NCBI GenBank assembly: GCA_025504975.1
Contig: JANUWI010000006.1
Location: 1,550,001 to 1,614,000, forward strand
Direction of reading: 5' to 3'
Origin: Plenodomus lindquistii
Lineage: Eukaryota; Ascomycota; Dothideomycetes; Pleosporales; Leptosphaeriaceae
Length of the DNA stretch: 64,000 nucleotides
Shown here: positions 1-11,355 of the stretch, piece after piece
Numbering within the stretch: position 1 is the stretch's first letter
Layout: each line of letters begins with the position of its first letter
The notes under the pieces: generated by a model
What the model saw: the letters and a program-made list of their open reading frames with translations, nothing else
Database searches by the model: none
What the model was told of the DNA's origin: nothing
Program-made: the position numbers and the translations under genes

Positions 1-537
1 TTGGGCGTCAATTTCATACTTCTGTGTTGGACGTTAGACATTGGTACAGAAAGTCCCGATGCTGCCCTGTTTTCAATACCTTTGTTGTACTTTTGCGTTC
101 GATACCCCGATAGATCGATTTTGCTTTCTGCATTGCTTTTTTCTCCCCTTTGGATCATCGGACATACTCTAGGATGTTGTTGTTGTTTTCTTGAATCAAT
201 TATGTTTTACCAAAGATTGAGAATGTCAAAAAACATGTCAAAATACTCGACTTGTACTCCATACGTGCGTGCCATGATGTTAACTGTATAAACATGACAT
301 CGCCCAGCTCCCCGCCCCTATACCACCACCAGCGTAGATTCTTCTCCGTGTCCCCGCGCTTTCATATCCCACTGCGCACCTGAATGAATAACACATAGCA
401 CAGATGATCAAGTCACCTAGCGTAAGTATGAAAACCCTAGCATATAAATCTTCATCTTCCACACCACCCATCTACCTCCTCTCCCATTCCCCTCATCATG
501 CAGACCCACATCCTCCATCTTCTTCCCAACATATACC
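1..537. other. No gene recognised at left edge
   Basis: No reading frame here resembles a known protein. An open stretch on the plus strand at the left edge is cysteine- and leucine-rich but has no domain I recognise. The last 100 bases are C/T-rich and precede the start of the broken Dabb gene, so they may be its former promoter and leader. Confidence 0.4.
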
Positions 538-1720
538 ATGGCTCGAACATCCACACCAGATACTACCTGCGAGCCAGTAGTCCGCATCGCATGCTTTAAG
601 TTCCGTCCCAATGTCACTGCAGAGCGGGAAGCAGGCTGGACCAGCGCGTTTTGAGCTCTCTACGCGGAACATCCTGAATTTATGCTTGGTCTGCTAAGGG
701 ACGGATCGCTTTTGAATACGCTGCTGGGATTGGGGGATGTGAAAAGAGATGAGGAGCGGGATATAGTAGTTACGCCTGCCCTTATAAGGATCACGCAATA
801 TAACAATCATCTAGCTGTAATGATCAGGATCCCCAAACAGGCGTATTTCTTATACAGATGATATTTTCTTATCAGACAGGATTTAAACCAGGAATTAATA
901 CATTGTTACAATTCTGGCTATGACTGTTGTAACTAGGGTAGTTAGCGCTAGCAGGGGGTCATCCTCGCTTGTAGTTGGCTACGAGAGCGTGCATACATAG
1001 ATGGGTAGGGTCGAAGAAAAGCACAGACATGGGATTCCTTAGCAAAGACAGAATTATGTACTGATAAAGCATTGTTATGGAGTATTTAGTCTGCCAAGTT
1101 ACTACCAAGAAATTTTCTGTTACAACGATAGTAATTGTGTAACAATCAATACGTCTCCGTCGACGGTGATTCTTATAAGCGGGGTAAATACTGCTTTCGG
1201 TTAGTTGAAAAGGTCGGAAATCAACCGAGTACACTTTTGTGTACAACACAGTACACTAACCTCTATGTAAGGTTACATCCTTCAAACCGCAACCAGCTGC
1301 TGTTGAAGTAATTCCAAGAGTACCCGAGTTCTTGGGGTCGAATTGTGTAATTCTTACGTCGAGATACAAGGCTTGTTGCTATCATGTCTTCACATCTATT
1401 TGCCACCTTTCCGACCAACCGAGGGTACTGTACTAGGTTTGTTATGTTGTTTAAGGTATATTGTTTGCGCGAGGGAGGTAAGGCCATACATTACGCGGGG
1501 CGGGAATGTCGTTCGGAAAGGCGATATGCACGACGCCTTGAGGCGTTCGGTCCAAGTGTGGGACGCCCATGTCAGTTTGTAAGCTAGCTAATTCCCAAAG
1601 CGGTAACGTTCGTTACTTTGCCTCAGCACCAACCATAAGGCCCATAACGGGACGGGACGAGGCGGCGAGGAAGCTATTTGATCTTGATCCGGGACATGAT
1701 GAATCGATGTTGAGTTGTCT
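538..1720 (+). pseudogene. Broken stress-responsive A/B-barrel (Dabb) protein gene
   Basis: From the ATG at 538 the frame reads a short leader and then VVRIACFKFRPNVTAE, typical of the first strand of Dabb-domain proteins. These are small dimeric alpha/beta-barrel proteins of stress response or polyketide cyclisation. An in-frame TGA follows at 652-654, but homologous-looking sequence (ALYAEHPEF, then DVKRDEERD) continues to about 775. A matching later segment, RDEAARKLFDLDPGHDE, appears about 870 bases downstream near 1646-1700. The simplest reading is one Dabb gene disrupted by a stop codon and an insertion of unknown nature between about 776 and 1645. Family assignment rests on short motifs. 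The two pieces could also be separate relics. Confidence 0.55.
776..1645. other. Putative insertion splitting the Dabb gene
   Basis: This stretch separates the two halves of the Dabb relic. It has no convincing ORF. The left end reads GCCCTTATAAGG, and the right end carries CCATAAGGCCC, a loose inverted match, but I could not define clean terminal inverted repeats or a target-site duplication. It may be a small non-autonomous element, a solo LTR or unrelated DNA. Confidence 0.3.
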
Positions 1721-2276
1721 CGAGCCGCCTACTCATATAGATGTCAATCGGCACGGCAGAGGGAGACGGATCCATTGCTGACGCAAGTCTTGGTGTACGA
1801 CTTGACCGGGTACGTTCTCCGGTGGTAGGGGTTGAAGTGGGCTCGCGATGCGGCGATAACAAATGACCCGGGTTCTGCTGCCAGATGAACCGTTTGTTGC
1901 CGATGCGCTATTTCGTGCTCGTTAAGCGAGGACCTGTTTTGGGTAACGTTGCTCTCAAATCTGATCCTGCAGGATGCGAACCGAGAAAGCGACGTGTCGC
2001 TTTTTGCATCGGCAAACCGACGTGCAGCTTGTTGGCACTCACCGCTTCCATATCATAGCTAAAGTCCACTTCCACTGACAAAACCCACTTCTACCGCCAT
2101 CCCTTATATTTCTTGGAGACTATCGTTATCAGCACTGTGTGAAAGATTTTGCTCCTACCGAGACGTAACACTGAGCCAGCTTTGTAAAACATACTTCGAG
2201 CAATACTTCGAGCAAATCAATTCTCTTGAACAATTTGCTAGAGTTCGGTAACAACGTTTACATCGGCTCAGCTACC
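1721..2276. promoter_or_regulatory. Upstream region of array member 1 with an imperfect hairpin
   Basis: No gene is seen. Between 1973 and 2010 there is an inverted repeat: outer arms GATGC and GCATC, inner arms AAAGCGAC (1986-1993) and GTCGCTTT (1996-2003). A short direct repeat, ATACTTCGAGCA, occurs twice near 2190-2215. These may be regulatory but nothing in the sequence proves it. Confidence 0.35.
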
Positions 2277-3239
2277 ATGGCGCCTTCAGAAAATTTCATG
2301 GTGCCCATGCTTCTCGCCATTTACAAAGGCGGTGGCTCCCCTGCACAACCAGGGCGTATTGGAGTTCTGGAGACTGTGCCCGAAGACGTCCTCGACAAGG
2401 TGATCATAGACGCGGTCCAGTATCAACAGATGACCCTTGCCACCAAGATCACCCTGGTCGACTCTATCTTCACCACCATGGCCAACAGTACGACCCCTGA
2501 CGCGGCTCAGATTGAGGAGTCGGTAGAGCAACAGGTTCCTCATATCGTTCATGATGAGCCTAGTTCTGTCCGCAACTATAGGCAAGTTCCATACAATACG
2601 CCACCAAGTACGACCTGTAAGCTTTTGTGCCCTATGGCTTAAGACGTTAACGCTGACCGTGACCAAGCTCGTAAGCAGGCAGAAGCCAATAGCATGAGCG
2701 AACTGATGGAGGATCCTGAGGACCCTATCAAACAGTCTCGCAAGAGAAAAAGGGTGGCAGCGAGAGGGGATCTTGACGACACACAAATCTCGAACCGAGT
2801 ATTACCCGCTGGGAAGGACGACACGTTCGTTGGGAGGATCTTTAGGCAGCCCAACGGCAACTGGTCTGATGAATTCGGTACGCTACCGGAAACCACCAAT
2901 AACATGATTGAACGCAAAATCTATGACGACTATCGCAGAAACCCGGAACATGATAGGAGATGGAAGATCATTGTACGCGATAAGAAAGCGCACCTGCAGT
3001 CGGGACGATGTGCCAACAATATCATTTACGAACGAAGGACTGAGCCTAGACCCTATGGCGCAGTCGGATGTAACAAGCAACGCAGCTGTGGTCACTGCAT
3101 CGAGACGAAACGTATTTGTGTCCGGCCTCTCACTCAGGATGGAGACACGGAGATGACTATACTTCCTCTCCCGGAAAGTCTGCGCATTGGGAAGAAGCCC
3201 GAGGATATCGAATTCTGGGTCAAGGGCACCGAAGCGTAG
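2277..3239 (+). CDS. Array member 1: N-domain plus CxxC-x7-C C-terminal protein
   Basis: Predicted 303-residue protein from two exons (2277-2616 and 2668-3239). The 51-nt intron has donor GTAAGC, branch GCTGAC and acceptor CAAG. The ATG at 2277 sits in a strong context (GCTACCATGG). Residues 1-70 match the leucine-rich helical N-domain shared by all array members. A basic stretch, KQSRKRKRV, looks like a nuclear localisation signal. The C-terminus has CGHCIETKRICVR, then LPLP and EFWVKG, which is the family's cysteine motif. No signal peptide or membrane helix is visible, so the protein is probably intracellular and perhaps nuclear. Function is unknown. The motif recalls half of a fungal zinc cluster, but the spacing (x7 rather than x6) and position differ. 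Confidence 0.8.
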
Positions 3240-3660
3240 AGAAGATATGGTGTTAATGTTTAGCCCTACAGAAGAGACAAATTTGGTCCATTTGCATCTT
3301 ACTCGACTCATCTGTCAAGGGGACAGGATTCACCCTTTAATTATCGTTAGTCGTACTCTTCTACATATTTTTGCAGTCACTTTAGCGCTTTTCAAATAGG
3401 GCGCCAGATTTCTACAAAGATTACTTACATTGGATTACTTTGGTGGCTACATTGGGGTGTTGCGAGAACCACTTGCCAACTCTGAATACCACTTGCCAAC
3501 CTTGGTCACGCGCTGCACTGTCCGCGCTCTGCTCACCAGAAGTGACTGCCCATGTGTCGCGTCTCGTCATCACAGCGTGCACATGGCAAGTGAACCACTG
3601 CTGACCTGTCAAAATCATCATCAACGCCCCGAGTCGGTCAACCACTTTCACCTTGCCGCG

Positions 3661-4414
3661 ATGGCTGTTCGCATAGACTCCTGCTTAGATCTGCTACTTC
3701 CGCCCATTCAAAACTCGAGCTTTGCAGAACGACAACATCTCCTGCTCAGAAACCTGGAAACAGCGGATCTAGCAGATCTGATAAGGGAGGGCATATCGCG
3801 AGGGATTCCACGCGGCGAAATGGAGCACATTGCGGCCACAGTGCTTAACGCATTCGCACCCGGCGATGTGCAGCCTCTTCAACACCCGAAGGGAGGCACT
3901 GGCATAAACAAGGCGATTGTACAGGAAGGTGTCGATCTAGGTGACGAGGATAAAGATGGTACGTTTTCGTGTCTGTATATCTATATCTCTATCGACGCTA
4001 AGTTAGATCACAGAACCTACGATCGGAGAACAATTGTCCCAGATCACTGGATCTAAGCCCGTCGCACGCTTTCAAAGCGAAACCGCTTTCAACCAGCTTG
4101 CCGCAGTGCCTTCTCCAGTCATGGGCCATTACACACTACCGCCTAGGATTGTTCGCAGATCTCAAGGAGCGCATTCACAGATGAGGAACTCAAAGTACAG
4201 AGTGTTGAAGCCTAAAACTCATGCGGCTACCTGGAGCATGTCGCCCAACTTCTCGCCTCGACATTCGGACGCAGTCGACTCGTCATCTTTGCCTGCAGCT
4301 GAGACGTCGGAAAGAGATAGCGAAGGTTTCCCTTCGTCAGCCGGTGCTGAGAACGCCCCTACCCCCAGAAAACACGATCGGTTGATCTCGTCTACGCCAC
4401 AACCTTCGAAATAA
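3661..4414 (+). CDS. Array member 2: N-domain-only paralog
   Basis: Predicted 232-residue protein from exons 3661-3958 and 4014-4414. The 55-nt intron has donor GTACGT and acceptor ACAG and lies in phase 1, as in its neighbours. Residues 1-70 carry the family N-domain (for example GISRGIPRGEMEHIAATVLN). The rest is serine/proline-rich and looks disordered. It lacks the cysteine motif, and none follows downstream before the next gene, so this is a naturally short form rather than a missed exon as far as can be seen. It lies 421 bases after member 1 on the same strand. Function is unknown. Confidence 0.7.
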
Positions 4415-5069
4415 ACGACTCGGGGTATGCTGACTCTACTACTAGTGGCGGTTGTTCCAGAATAGCCTGTTGGGTACTTCTCGTTATATCACTAAGCTTC
4501 GTGTCAAAAAAAGAAAGGCGAAATCATACTGATGGCGCAGAATTTGACCTAGCAAAGGTCTGAAAAGGTCGTGATAGAACTCAAGATGGTGAAGAGCATG
4601 CGTGATGCTACTTCGGGCACATGGGGGACCTCTCACGAGTTGTGTTATGGGCTATGTAGTATTCATTGAGTTTTCAATACTGACTTTCCCAACGTAGTGG
4701 CTCATTATGCTTTATGTGAGATTATGGGATGGAAAGCGCCGCTTTAGAGTCACCGCAAAGACTGGGGGCTCCATGTTATAGTAGCCAGGAAGTTGCGACA
4801 AGATTTGCCCTGGCCGGATGTTTTCCGATTGTTGGTGTGACTTGATCTTGGAGCTTGTATGCGTGACTCCCTTTCGGCATGTGACCATCTTGGTCAGGCA
4901 GTAAGTGTTTGCAATAGAATTGTTTATAAAGGCATCCAGTAATCATAAATGCAATCACATAGAACAAGAATACATCCCTCTTCTTCTCTTCATCATCTTT
5001 GATCCTAACACATCCTGTCCCATCGACTGTACATTCCAAAAGCTACAAAGTAATTTCCGACCAATCACG
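4415..5069. other. Spacer between array members 2 and 3
   Basis: No coding sequence is recognised. The minus-strand open stretch around 4776-5039 shows no family motif. The last 100 bases before 5070 are C/T-rich and probably contain the promoter and leader of member 3. Confidence 0.4.
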
Positions 5070-5926
5070 ATGTCAAGAAACGATAAAGGATTAATCGAAA
5101 GGCATTTTGACTTACTTGCGTCTTCTCCAGAGGACTTTCGCAATGATCAGATAGCATGGACGAGGCATGATCGACTTCAAGAGCTTTGGGACCATGGACA
5201 GCAATATATTGAATTGGAGGAGAAAGTACGCGCCATGTTCAAGATCATCAAGCCCGTGCGTTGAATGGCAAGGGCGAGGATGTCGAACAAGACAAATCTG
5301 TCCAGGAGCACGTAAACACAGGTCAACCAGACTTCTCTGAGAGCCCGGGGAGCAGTATTTGGTCTATCATGGATGGCTTGGAAGACTGCGATAGATTGGG
5401 CGTGACTCAACCTCACAAGGCTTGCACTATGCCACGTCGCACCCAGATACCCAGCCATCCCGTTCAGCCAACTCAATCTGAGGATCCAAAGCCCAGGATT
5501 GACCAGATACTACTCCCTACTCAGGCAGGTAATCGATCCCGCGCTTTCGGGTATACTTCTCAAAACTTTCGTGAGAAGATGGCGCAGCACTACATGGACT
5601 CTGAACACGACTATCTGGCACGTCCAACTCATCTGAACGCATACAACAGATTGCTCTCGAAACTAGATGCATACTGCGTCCCAGGCATGGAGAAGTGCGT
5701 CTATACTATTGGCAGTCAGAGGGGCCCATGCAGATTCACCATGGCTGAGCACGAGGAGCAGTGTGCTTGCGATGTGTGCATTGAGTCAGGTCATATTTGC
5801 CTTCGCCCGGTGAAGGGGAAAGAAGATGTCAGGCTCACCATGTTCCCACTTCCTCGGGGCTTGCGTCCCGGCAAGGGATGGGATGATTGCTTGTATTGGG
5901 TTAAAGGCGCATGTATGAACGACTAG
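5070..5926 (+). CDS. Array member 3: divergent N-domain plus CxxC-x7-C protein
   Basis: Two overlapping open stretches make this gene. The first starts at the ATG at 5070 and ends at a stop at 5262-5264; the second covers about 5261-5926. A short intron beginning at GTGCGT (5256) and ending at CCAG (5305) keeps the frame but lacks a clear branch site. A longer one ending near 5321 or 5330 with a donor at 5260 is also possible, so the junction is uncertain and a frameshift cannot be excluded. The N-terminal 60 residues are the most divergent in the array. The C-terminus has CDVCIESGHICLR, FPLP and LYWVKG, matching members 1, 4-relatives 5, 7 and 8. An extra CACDVC doublet precedes it. Function is unknown. 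Confidence 0.65.
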
Positions 5927-6216
5927 CTAAATTAGAGTCTCTCTTCTTCAAATATCCTGGCGAAGGACGTTGAAATAAATTCAGATTATGAGAGGAGGGC
6001 TATCTCCGGGTCGTCTCGTTCAATGTCTATCACCGTTGAGAATCCTGTTAAGCTTCGTGCTTGGCTGTCTTGTTGACCTACCGTTTGCTCTTGCCTATCT
6101 CGCGCATTGGCGCAAGTCCACACAGCTCCACACAGGGACTAAAAAAGCGGCAACGAAATCCAGTCGCCGCCATCTCGCACCGCGCGAAGAATTCACGTCA
6201 AGTTCAATCGAAAATC

Positions 6217-6894
6217 ATGACGACCACAGCGGAGTCGTATCTCCAGGCACTTCTCGCGCTTTCAGGCAAGCCGCATCTAGCAAGCGCACGAAAGAATCTC
6301 CTGCGAGGTGACAGCAACAGGGACCTACTGGAACTCATCGTGCAAGGGACTGGAGACCTTTTCCCACGCAACGATCTGGAGGAGCTTGCATTGAAGATGC
6401 TCGACATGATGACGAGACATGAAACGACCACAGCGCCAAATGGCGGAGTTACGGCTTCACCTCCCATTCCGATGCAGAAAGGCCAGAAATTAGATGCCGG
6501 CCATGTAGAAGGTGAGTTCAATGTCAATTCATTAGATAGAACGGAATCTGACCTAAGCTCAGATCTCATCGACTTCTCGGACACAACTTCTCTTACCGGA
6601 ACTGTAGAGCGCTTAGCAGCCTTAGCCCTAGACGGCCAGCAGAAGAATCGACACCATGAGCATGACCAAACAACTCTTCTAGACCGCTCCATGAACATAC
6701 CTTCTACGACACAGCACGAGCCTCTTCAGCGAATTATTAGCTCGAGTCAAATCAAAATCGAGCGCTTGTCGCCACTCCAGAAGTTCGAAGTGAACGAGTA
6801 CGACCTCTCAACGGATGAAGGAAGCCGTACCACCTGCTCTTCTGCAGCCTCAAAGTCGAAGCCGCCTGCTCCCGAGCTAGTAGTACCCGTCTGA
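6217..6894 (+). CDS. Array member 4: N-domain-only paralog
   Basis: The ATG at 6217 opens the family N-domain (SYLQALLALSGKPHLASARK, then PRNDLEELALKMLDMM). A 51-nt segment, 6512-6562, has donor GTGAGT, branch CTGAC and acceptor CTCAG and sits exactly where its paralogs have their intron. It is a multiple of three and open, so the protein is 208 residues if spliced and 225 if retained. The C-terminal half is acidic and serine-rich, ends in a proline-rich tail and has no cysteine motif. An alternative upstream in-frame start is not supported by homology among members. Function is unknown. Confidence 0.7.
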   Translation: MTTTAESYLQALLALSGKPHLASARKNLLRGDSNRDLLELIVQGTGDLFPRNDLEELALKMLDMMTRHETTTAPNGGVTASPPIPMQKGQKLDAGHVEGEFNVNSLDRTESDLSSDLIDFSDTTSLTGTVERLAALALDGQQKNRHHEHDQTTLLDRSMNIPSTTQHEPLQRIISSSQIKIERLSPLQKFEVNEYDLSTDEGSRTTCSSAASKSKPPAPELVVPV

Positions 6895-7347
6895 ATCTGG
6901 GGCGATTGCATACTCTGGCCATCGAAGAACTCTTTTAGTACATGTGGAAGATGACGTGACGTTAGCGTATCTCCGATGGACTGGTACTCAATGTGAGAGC
7001 GCCAGGCATGCGTGCTTATGAATTCCTTCAAAGCTTTTCGTAAAGGACTCACTTGTGAAGTTAGGCACACCTCACCTTGCACAAATTCCCAAGCATAACA
7101 ATTTATTGGAAGTAATAACAATAGCGAGGCCTTCTTGTCATCAACTACCCTTCACTTGCTCCCCAATCTCACTTACAAATCGGCGCTTATACCAGGTGGG
7201 GTGAGGTATCTCCCACGTAAGTGATACAATGACCTCGCAATCACGCGCTTCGTCTTGGCAAGACGACGTGCTGCTTTAAAAGCATAGCCCAAACGAGTCT
7301 GCTCACCAACAACGAATTCCAGACACACACACTCGGCCAAAGCAAGC
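6895..7347. other. Spacer and promoter of array member 5
   Basis: No gene is seen. A possible TATA-like element, TTTAAAAGCATA, lies near 7276-7287, about 65 bases before the start codon of member 5. Its leader ends in a CA-rich stretch. Confidence 0.35.
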
Positions 7348-8455
7348 ATGTCTGCAAGAGCTCGCGCGTACCTCGATGCGCTGCTTGCGCTATCAAGAAA
7401 CACCGCCCTTAGCGATACACGCCAGCAACTCATCGAGAGCATTACAGGCGAGGACCTCAGAGACGTAATCCAACTAGGTATTACTGATCATGTACCTCAA
7501 TCTGGTTTAGTATCGATGGCATGCAAGCTCTTCGAGATCGTCGCGGAAGCACAAGCGCCTGCGGCTTCCATGACAGTTGGACCTCACGAACAAGCCCACA
7601 CATGCACAATGCCAGTACCAGTACCGCCCTATGTCAATATCCCTATAAGAGGTTAGTGATATGGTCAAGAAGGATGTGGTAGCCGCGCTGATCACGACTC
7701 TAGGCACAGAAATGTCTACAAACGCAGGTAGTGCATCTATAACGCTACAATCCTCGAGGAAGCGAGCTCAACAAAACGAAGAGGAGAATCCACCAAAGAA
7801 GAAGAACAGAGACGACCAAATCGGCGAGGAGAACCTCAAGGACATCATCGATCCCGATCTTGTGGACGAAACGAACAAGAACGCTGTCGAAGTCACGGTG
7901 AATATTTTTGAACTTGCCAAGAACACTTCCTTTTCGTGGACCAGGGCCAGTGAAGGTTCAGTGATGATCTCTCTGGAAAACACCGTTGATGCATCGTACA
8001 CTCGCTGTGCAGACATCGAAGCCATGTTTCCGATATGTTGCCAGACAAACAATGGCTGGGAGCAGAAATGGAGATCACTGAGTGACGCTCCCGATACCCT
8101 GGTCAGCGATCTGATCATGAGTCTCAACACAGACTCTTTCCGGACCGTGTTCACTACATTCGCGTGGAAGAGTATGATCCAGAGACAGGCTGAGTTTGTC
8201 AACTATCAAGGCTGTCTACGTAGCTGGATAAAGACTTCAGCCGAGAAGCAAGTTCATCGAGAAGAAGTATCCTGGGAGGCCGCTTGCGAAGCGTGCGCAT
8301 CGTCACGCACACTATGTGTTGGGCTGAATCAGGCTGATGATGGCTTGGTGAAGCTGGTATTACGTCCTTTGCCGGAGAAGAAGTTTGATTTTGGAGCGTG
8401 GCAGTCGGTATCTTACTGGGTCCGCGAAAAGGGCTCTGAACGGAAAGTGTATTGA
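7348..8455 (+). CDS. Array member 5: N-domain plus CxxC-x7-C protein
   Basis: Predicted 351-residue protein from exons 7348-7651 and 7704-8455. The intron has donor GTTAGT and acceptor TCTAG; an alternative acceptor 6 bases later also keeps the frame. The intron is again in phase 1. The N-domain (YLDALLALSRNTALSDTRQQ) is one of the clearest in the array. It is followed by a basic segment with PPKKKNR, a likely nuclear localisation signal. A middle domain rich in hydrophobic and aromatic residues precedes the C-terminal CEACASSRTLCVG, RPLP and SYWVRE. The third cysteine is followed by VG where most relatives have VR or LR. Function is unknown; intracellular location is inferred from the lack of a signal peptide. 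Confidence 0.8.
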
Positions 8456-8890
8456 GTCACGGAACTCCAAGATCTTGACGATGGGGACATACGAGTGAAA
8501 GTATGGCATCAGTCACAAAATGGCATACGATGCGACGGGCTTTTGGGAAGAACAGCGAGATAACGATATATCTTCGTCCAAATATAGACCGATGTTGCCG
8601 TCCAGCGGGCGCGGGCTGATCACTGGTCACCAGAATCAATGCCTAACATAAGCGACCTTCACCTAGAATTGCAGTGAGACCCTGAATCTGCGTCACCTTA
8701 TTAATTTATCTCAAAGACATGCGATACGAAGATACCATTGTAACGTTGGTTGAGGTGAAGGCCTTTTGATAATCTCATCGCTCGACTTACCTGCGTTTTT
8801 TCTGGCAGCCAATCACCTAGCGTTACTCCCCATCAAGCTCTGCTTCCGCCCCATACTCTTACACTCCATTTTGACTTGATTGAAAGAGTA
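8456..8890. other. Spacer between array members 5 and 6
   Basis: No gene recognised. The region upstream of 8890 contains CTTACCTGCGTTTTTTCTGG (8788-8807), loosely similar to the CACTTGCGCTTTCC upstream of member 7, which might be a shared promoter element. Confidence 0.3.
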
Positions 8891-9738
8891 ATGTCTCAAA
8901 TCGCAGAAGGTTACTTCAAGGCTCTTCTTGCGTTGTCCGGTGATTCCACCCTCGCCGGGGCCCGTAGGATCCTCATGACTGGCATCACCGACAAGCAGCT
9001 CGAAGAGACAATCCGGCACGGCATACTCAAAGGAGCGTCACGACAGGTTCTTGAGTCGATGATTGTTACTTTGCTCGAAGAACACCTGGGAGGGACCGCG
9101 GTCGGCGGCACCGAGGGCAAGATGAAGCGTGAGAGCGAGGATAGAGACGGAGAGCAAGTAGAAAAAGCCATTGCGATTGAGTCTAGTCCGGAACGTGAGT
9201 CTTGCAATGAAGCTCATATAGAATGGTACACTGACGAATACAAGCTCAGGCAAACATTGCAAAGGCACCCACGACCAAGTCAGCACGAGTTCACAGACGG
9301 CGATTTGCTCTCCGTAAGACACCACTATCGCGCAAACGTACTCCAACTACTTTTTCGGATAAATCAATCAAACGTCAGAGAACGGAGCAGGCCAGTGTGT
9401 CCGGAGAGGCGCATACCGACGACGAACAAGTTCTCGGATTTGTCAATGCTCCCAGGGGTAGAAGGAACCGGAAGGTCAATTATCGAGAGGAGACGTCCGA
9501 AAGCGAAGATGACTCCGGTGAATCAGAGGAAGATGTCGATACAGATGAAGCATCCTACGACGGGGACACTTCAGACACGGAACAAGCTTTGGATGTAGGA
9601 GAAGCGATTGGTGGCGAAATTCCCGAGGATGATGACGAGGACCTCGACAATACACCGTCTGAATCGATAACCGAACAGCATATTCAGACGAACGCCGACT
9701 TGAACAATTCGTGCCTTGGAACCGGAGGCAGGGCATAG
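8891..9738 (+). CDS. Array member 6: N-domain with basic then acidic tail, no cysteine motif
   Basis: Predicted 265-residue protein from exons 8891-9194 and 9245-9738. The 50-nt intron has donor GTGAGT, branch CACTGACG and acceptor ACAAG and is in phase 1. The N-domain reads GYFKALLALSGDSTLAGARR and SRQVLESMIVTLLEEHL. Exon 2 is strikingly charge-partitioned: an arginine/lysine-rich part (for example ARVHRRRFALRK and SIKRQR) is followed by a long acidic part with EDVDTDEAS and PEDDDEDLD. This resembles the tails of nucleic-acid or histone-binding proteins, but no specific domain is recognised. The cysteine motif is absent. Confidence 0.7.
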
Positions 9739-10209
9739 TGCAATGTTCAATCTTTACATATTCGAAGGCGTAGGATTAATTCGACAATCGCAAAACCTAT
9801 CCAATCATAAACACGAATTTCAGAGAAATTTGTTCAGTCTATGAAAAATACGGGTTGCAAGAACTCACACGACGACTGTTGGGCTCTACCTAAACGGCAA
9901 AGAATGCCAATGAGCATGGGCCCAGATGTGTTGGAAATGCCCCTGCCAACCCTCAGGGCAGCAGCGACGAAGATTCCATGGGAGTGAGAGCGCACTAATA
10001 GTCAGCCGTTTGTCCTTCGGTAAATAAATTTACCGCATACGGTTCTGGCGGTCAGACTAGTCCAAGTGAAGGTGATCTAGTGTGTTTGAGTCTCGCCTCA
10101 CTTGCGCTTTCCTACCTAGGTAATAAACCGCATCACTTCCACTTCTTTGCACTTCGCTCTGCCACTTGACTCACAAAACTCTCAAGCTCCACATAATTCT
10201 CTCGTGGTG
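9739..10209. other. Spacer between array members 6 and 7
   Basis: No gene recognised. The last 120 bases are C/T-rich and probably hold the promoter and leader of member 7. Confidence 0.35.
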
Positions 10210-11355
10210 ATGTCTCAGACTGCAGAGGGCTACTTCAATGCCCTGGTTGCGCTCACTGGAAACACCGCCCTCCGTCATGCACGCCAGAACCTGATCACAA
10301 AGATCAGTGACAAAGAACTTGTAGAGACAGCTGTACACGCGATTAAAGCGAGCGTTCCGCGAGAAGATCTTCAAGCAATCGTCCTCACAATATTTGACAA
10401 GATAGCTGCTACAAAGGGTACTACAGCACCCGCGGCAGCGACAACAGCCGAGCAATCCTGTGACACCCCAAGGAACACACCAGCCCCTACTGGATTCAAT
10501 TCCCCGACCACTCCTTTGAGTAAAGGTATGCTTTGCGTGTATAAACCATTTCGGACTTGAGCTAACGGCGAGGAAGTCCTACCGAAGTTCGACACAGAGG
10601 AGACTCCCAAGCCAATACATAGTCCACGGAAGAGAGGTCGTTCCTCAGAGACTTTCGCACCACACAAGCGTCAAAAGAACAGCGTCCATGTACATTCAGA
10701 CAGCACTGATAGCAGGACGCCTCTCCTCCGATCACGTCAGGAAAAATCAGCCAATCGAGATGAGATCATCTTCGGACGCGGTGGAGATGACGCTCCCAAC
10801 CCAGACGGACGCAAGTGGAGTGAGATCCAATGGATATCTTTGATGATCAAGATTCATGCTATTGGCAGGAAGAAACTCCATGGTCACGCCAACGAGAATG
10901 CGCTCGACCTTAGCAAGACTGCTCTCATAGTTCCTGACGTCAAAATTGTGCTTGCAATTCCCATTGGCGCCCAGGGCACCGAAGGTTTCATGATGCGCGA
11001 CTTCAACAATCTCGATGTCTCCCTTGTGGTCTCTATAGTCGAGAAGTTCAACATTGACTTTCTTCGCACTCAAGAGCATAGAAAGAGGTATTGTAACCTT
11101 CTGAAAGAGCTGTCACGTTCGGTCAGCTATGACAGCTGCATACGCGAATACGTTCACTACACGAAGAGCGAGAGGTCAAAACGGGGCCATACTGACTGGG
11201 GCCAGGCGTGTTCGACCTGCACATCGAGTGGAATGCTTTGTCTGAGGGTTCGTGAATGGTCGGGTAAGCCGACTCTGGTATTGTTTCCTATACGAGGAAA
11301 GCGATTGGAGTCCCTATCGTCGGTCTCAACCATGGATTACTGGGTGCGCAAGTGA
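10210..11355 (+). CDS. Array member 7: N-domain plus CxxC-x7-C protein
   Basis: Predicted 364-residue protein from exons 10210-10525 and 10577-11355. The 51-nt intron has donor GTATGC, branch GCTAAC and acceptor GGAAG and is in phase 1. The N-domain (GYFNALVALTGNTALRHARQ, then SVPREDLQAIVLTIFDKI) is closest by eye to member 6. A basic bipartite segment, PRKRGRSS and HKRQKN, suggests nuclear import. A middle domain of about 130 residues leads to CSTCTSSGMLCLR, LFPI and the terminal DYWVRK. The family's usual LP is IR here. Function is unknown. Confidence 0.8.

Noticed and set aside
1..291. Cysteine-rich open frame at the left edge as a secreted protein
   Set aside because: No clear start context, no signal peptide pattern and no family resemblance; it begins at the window edge.
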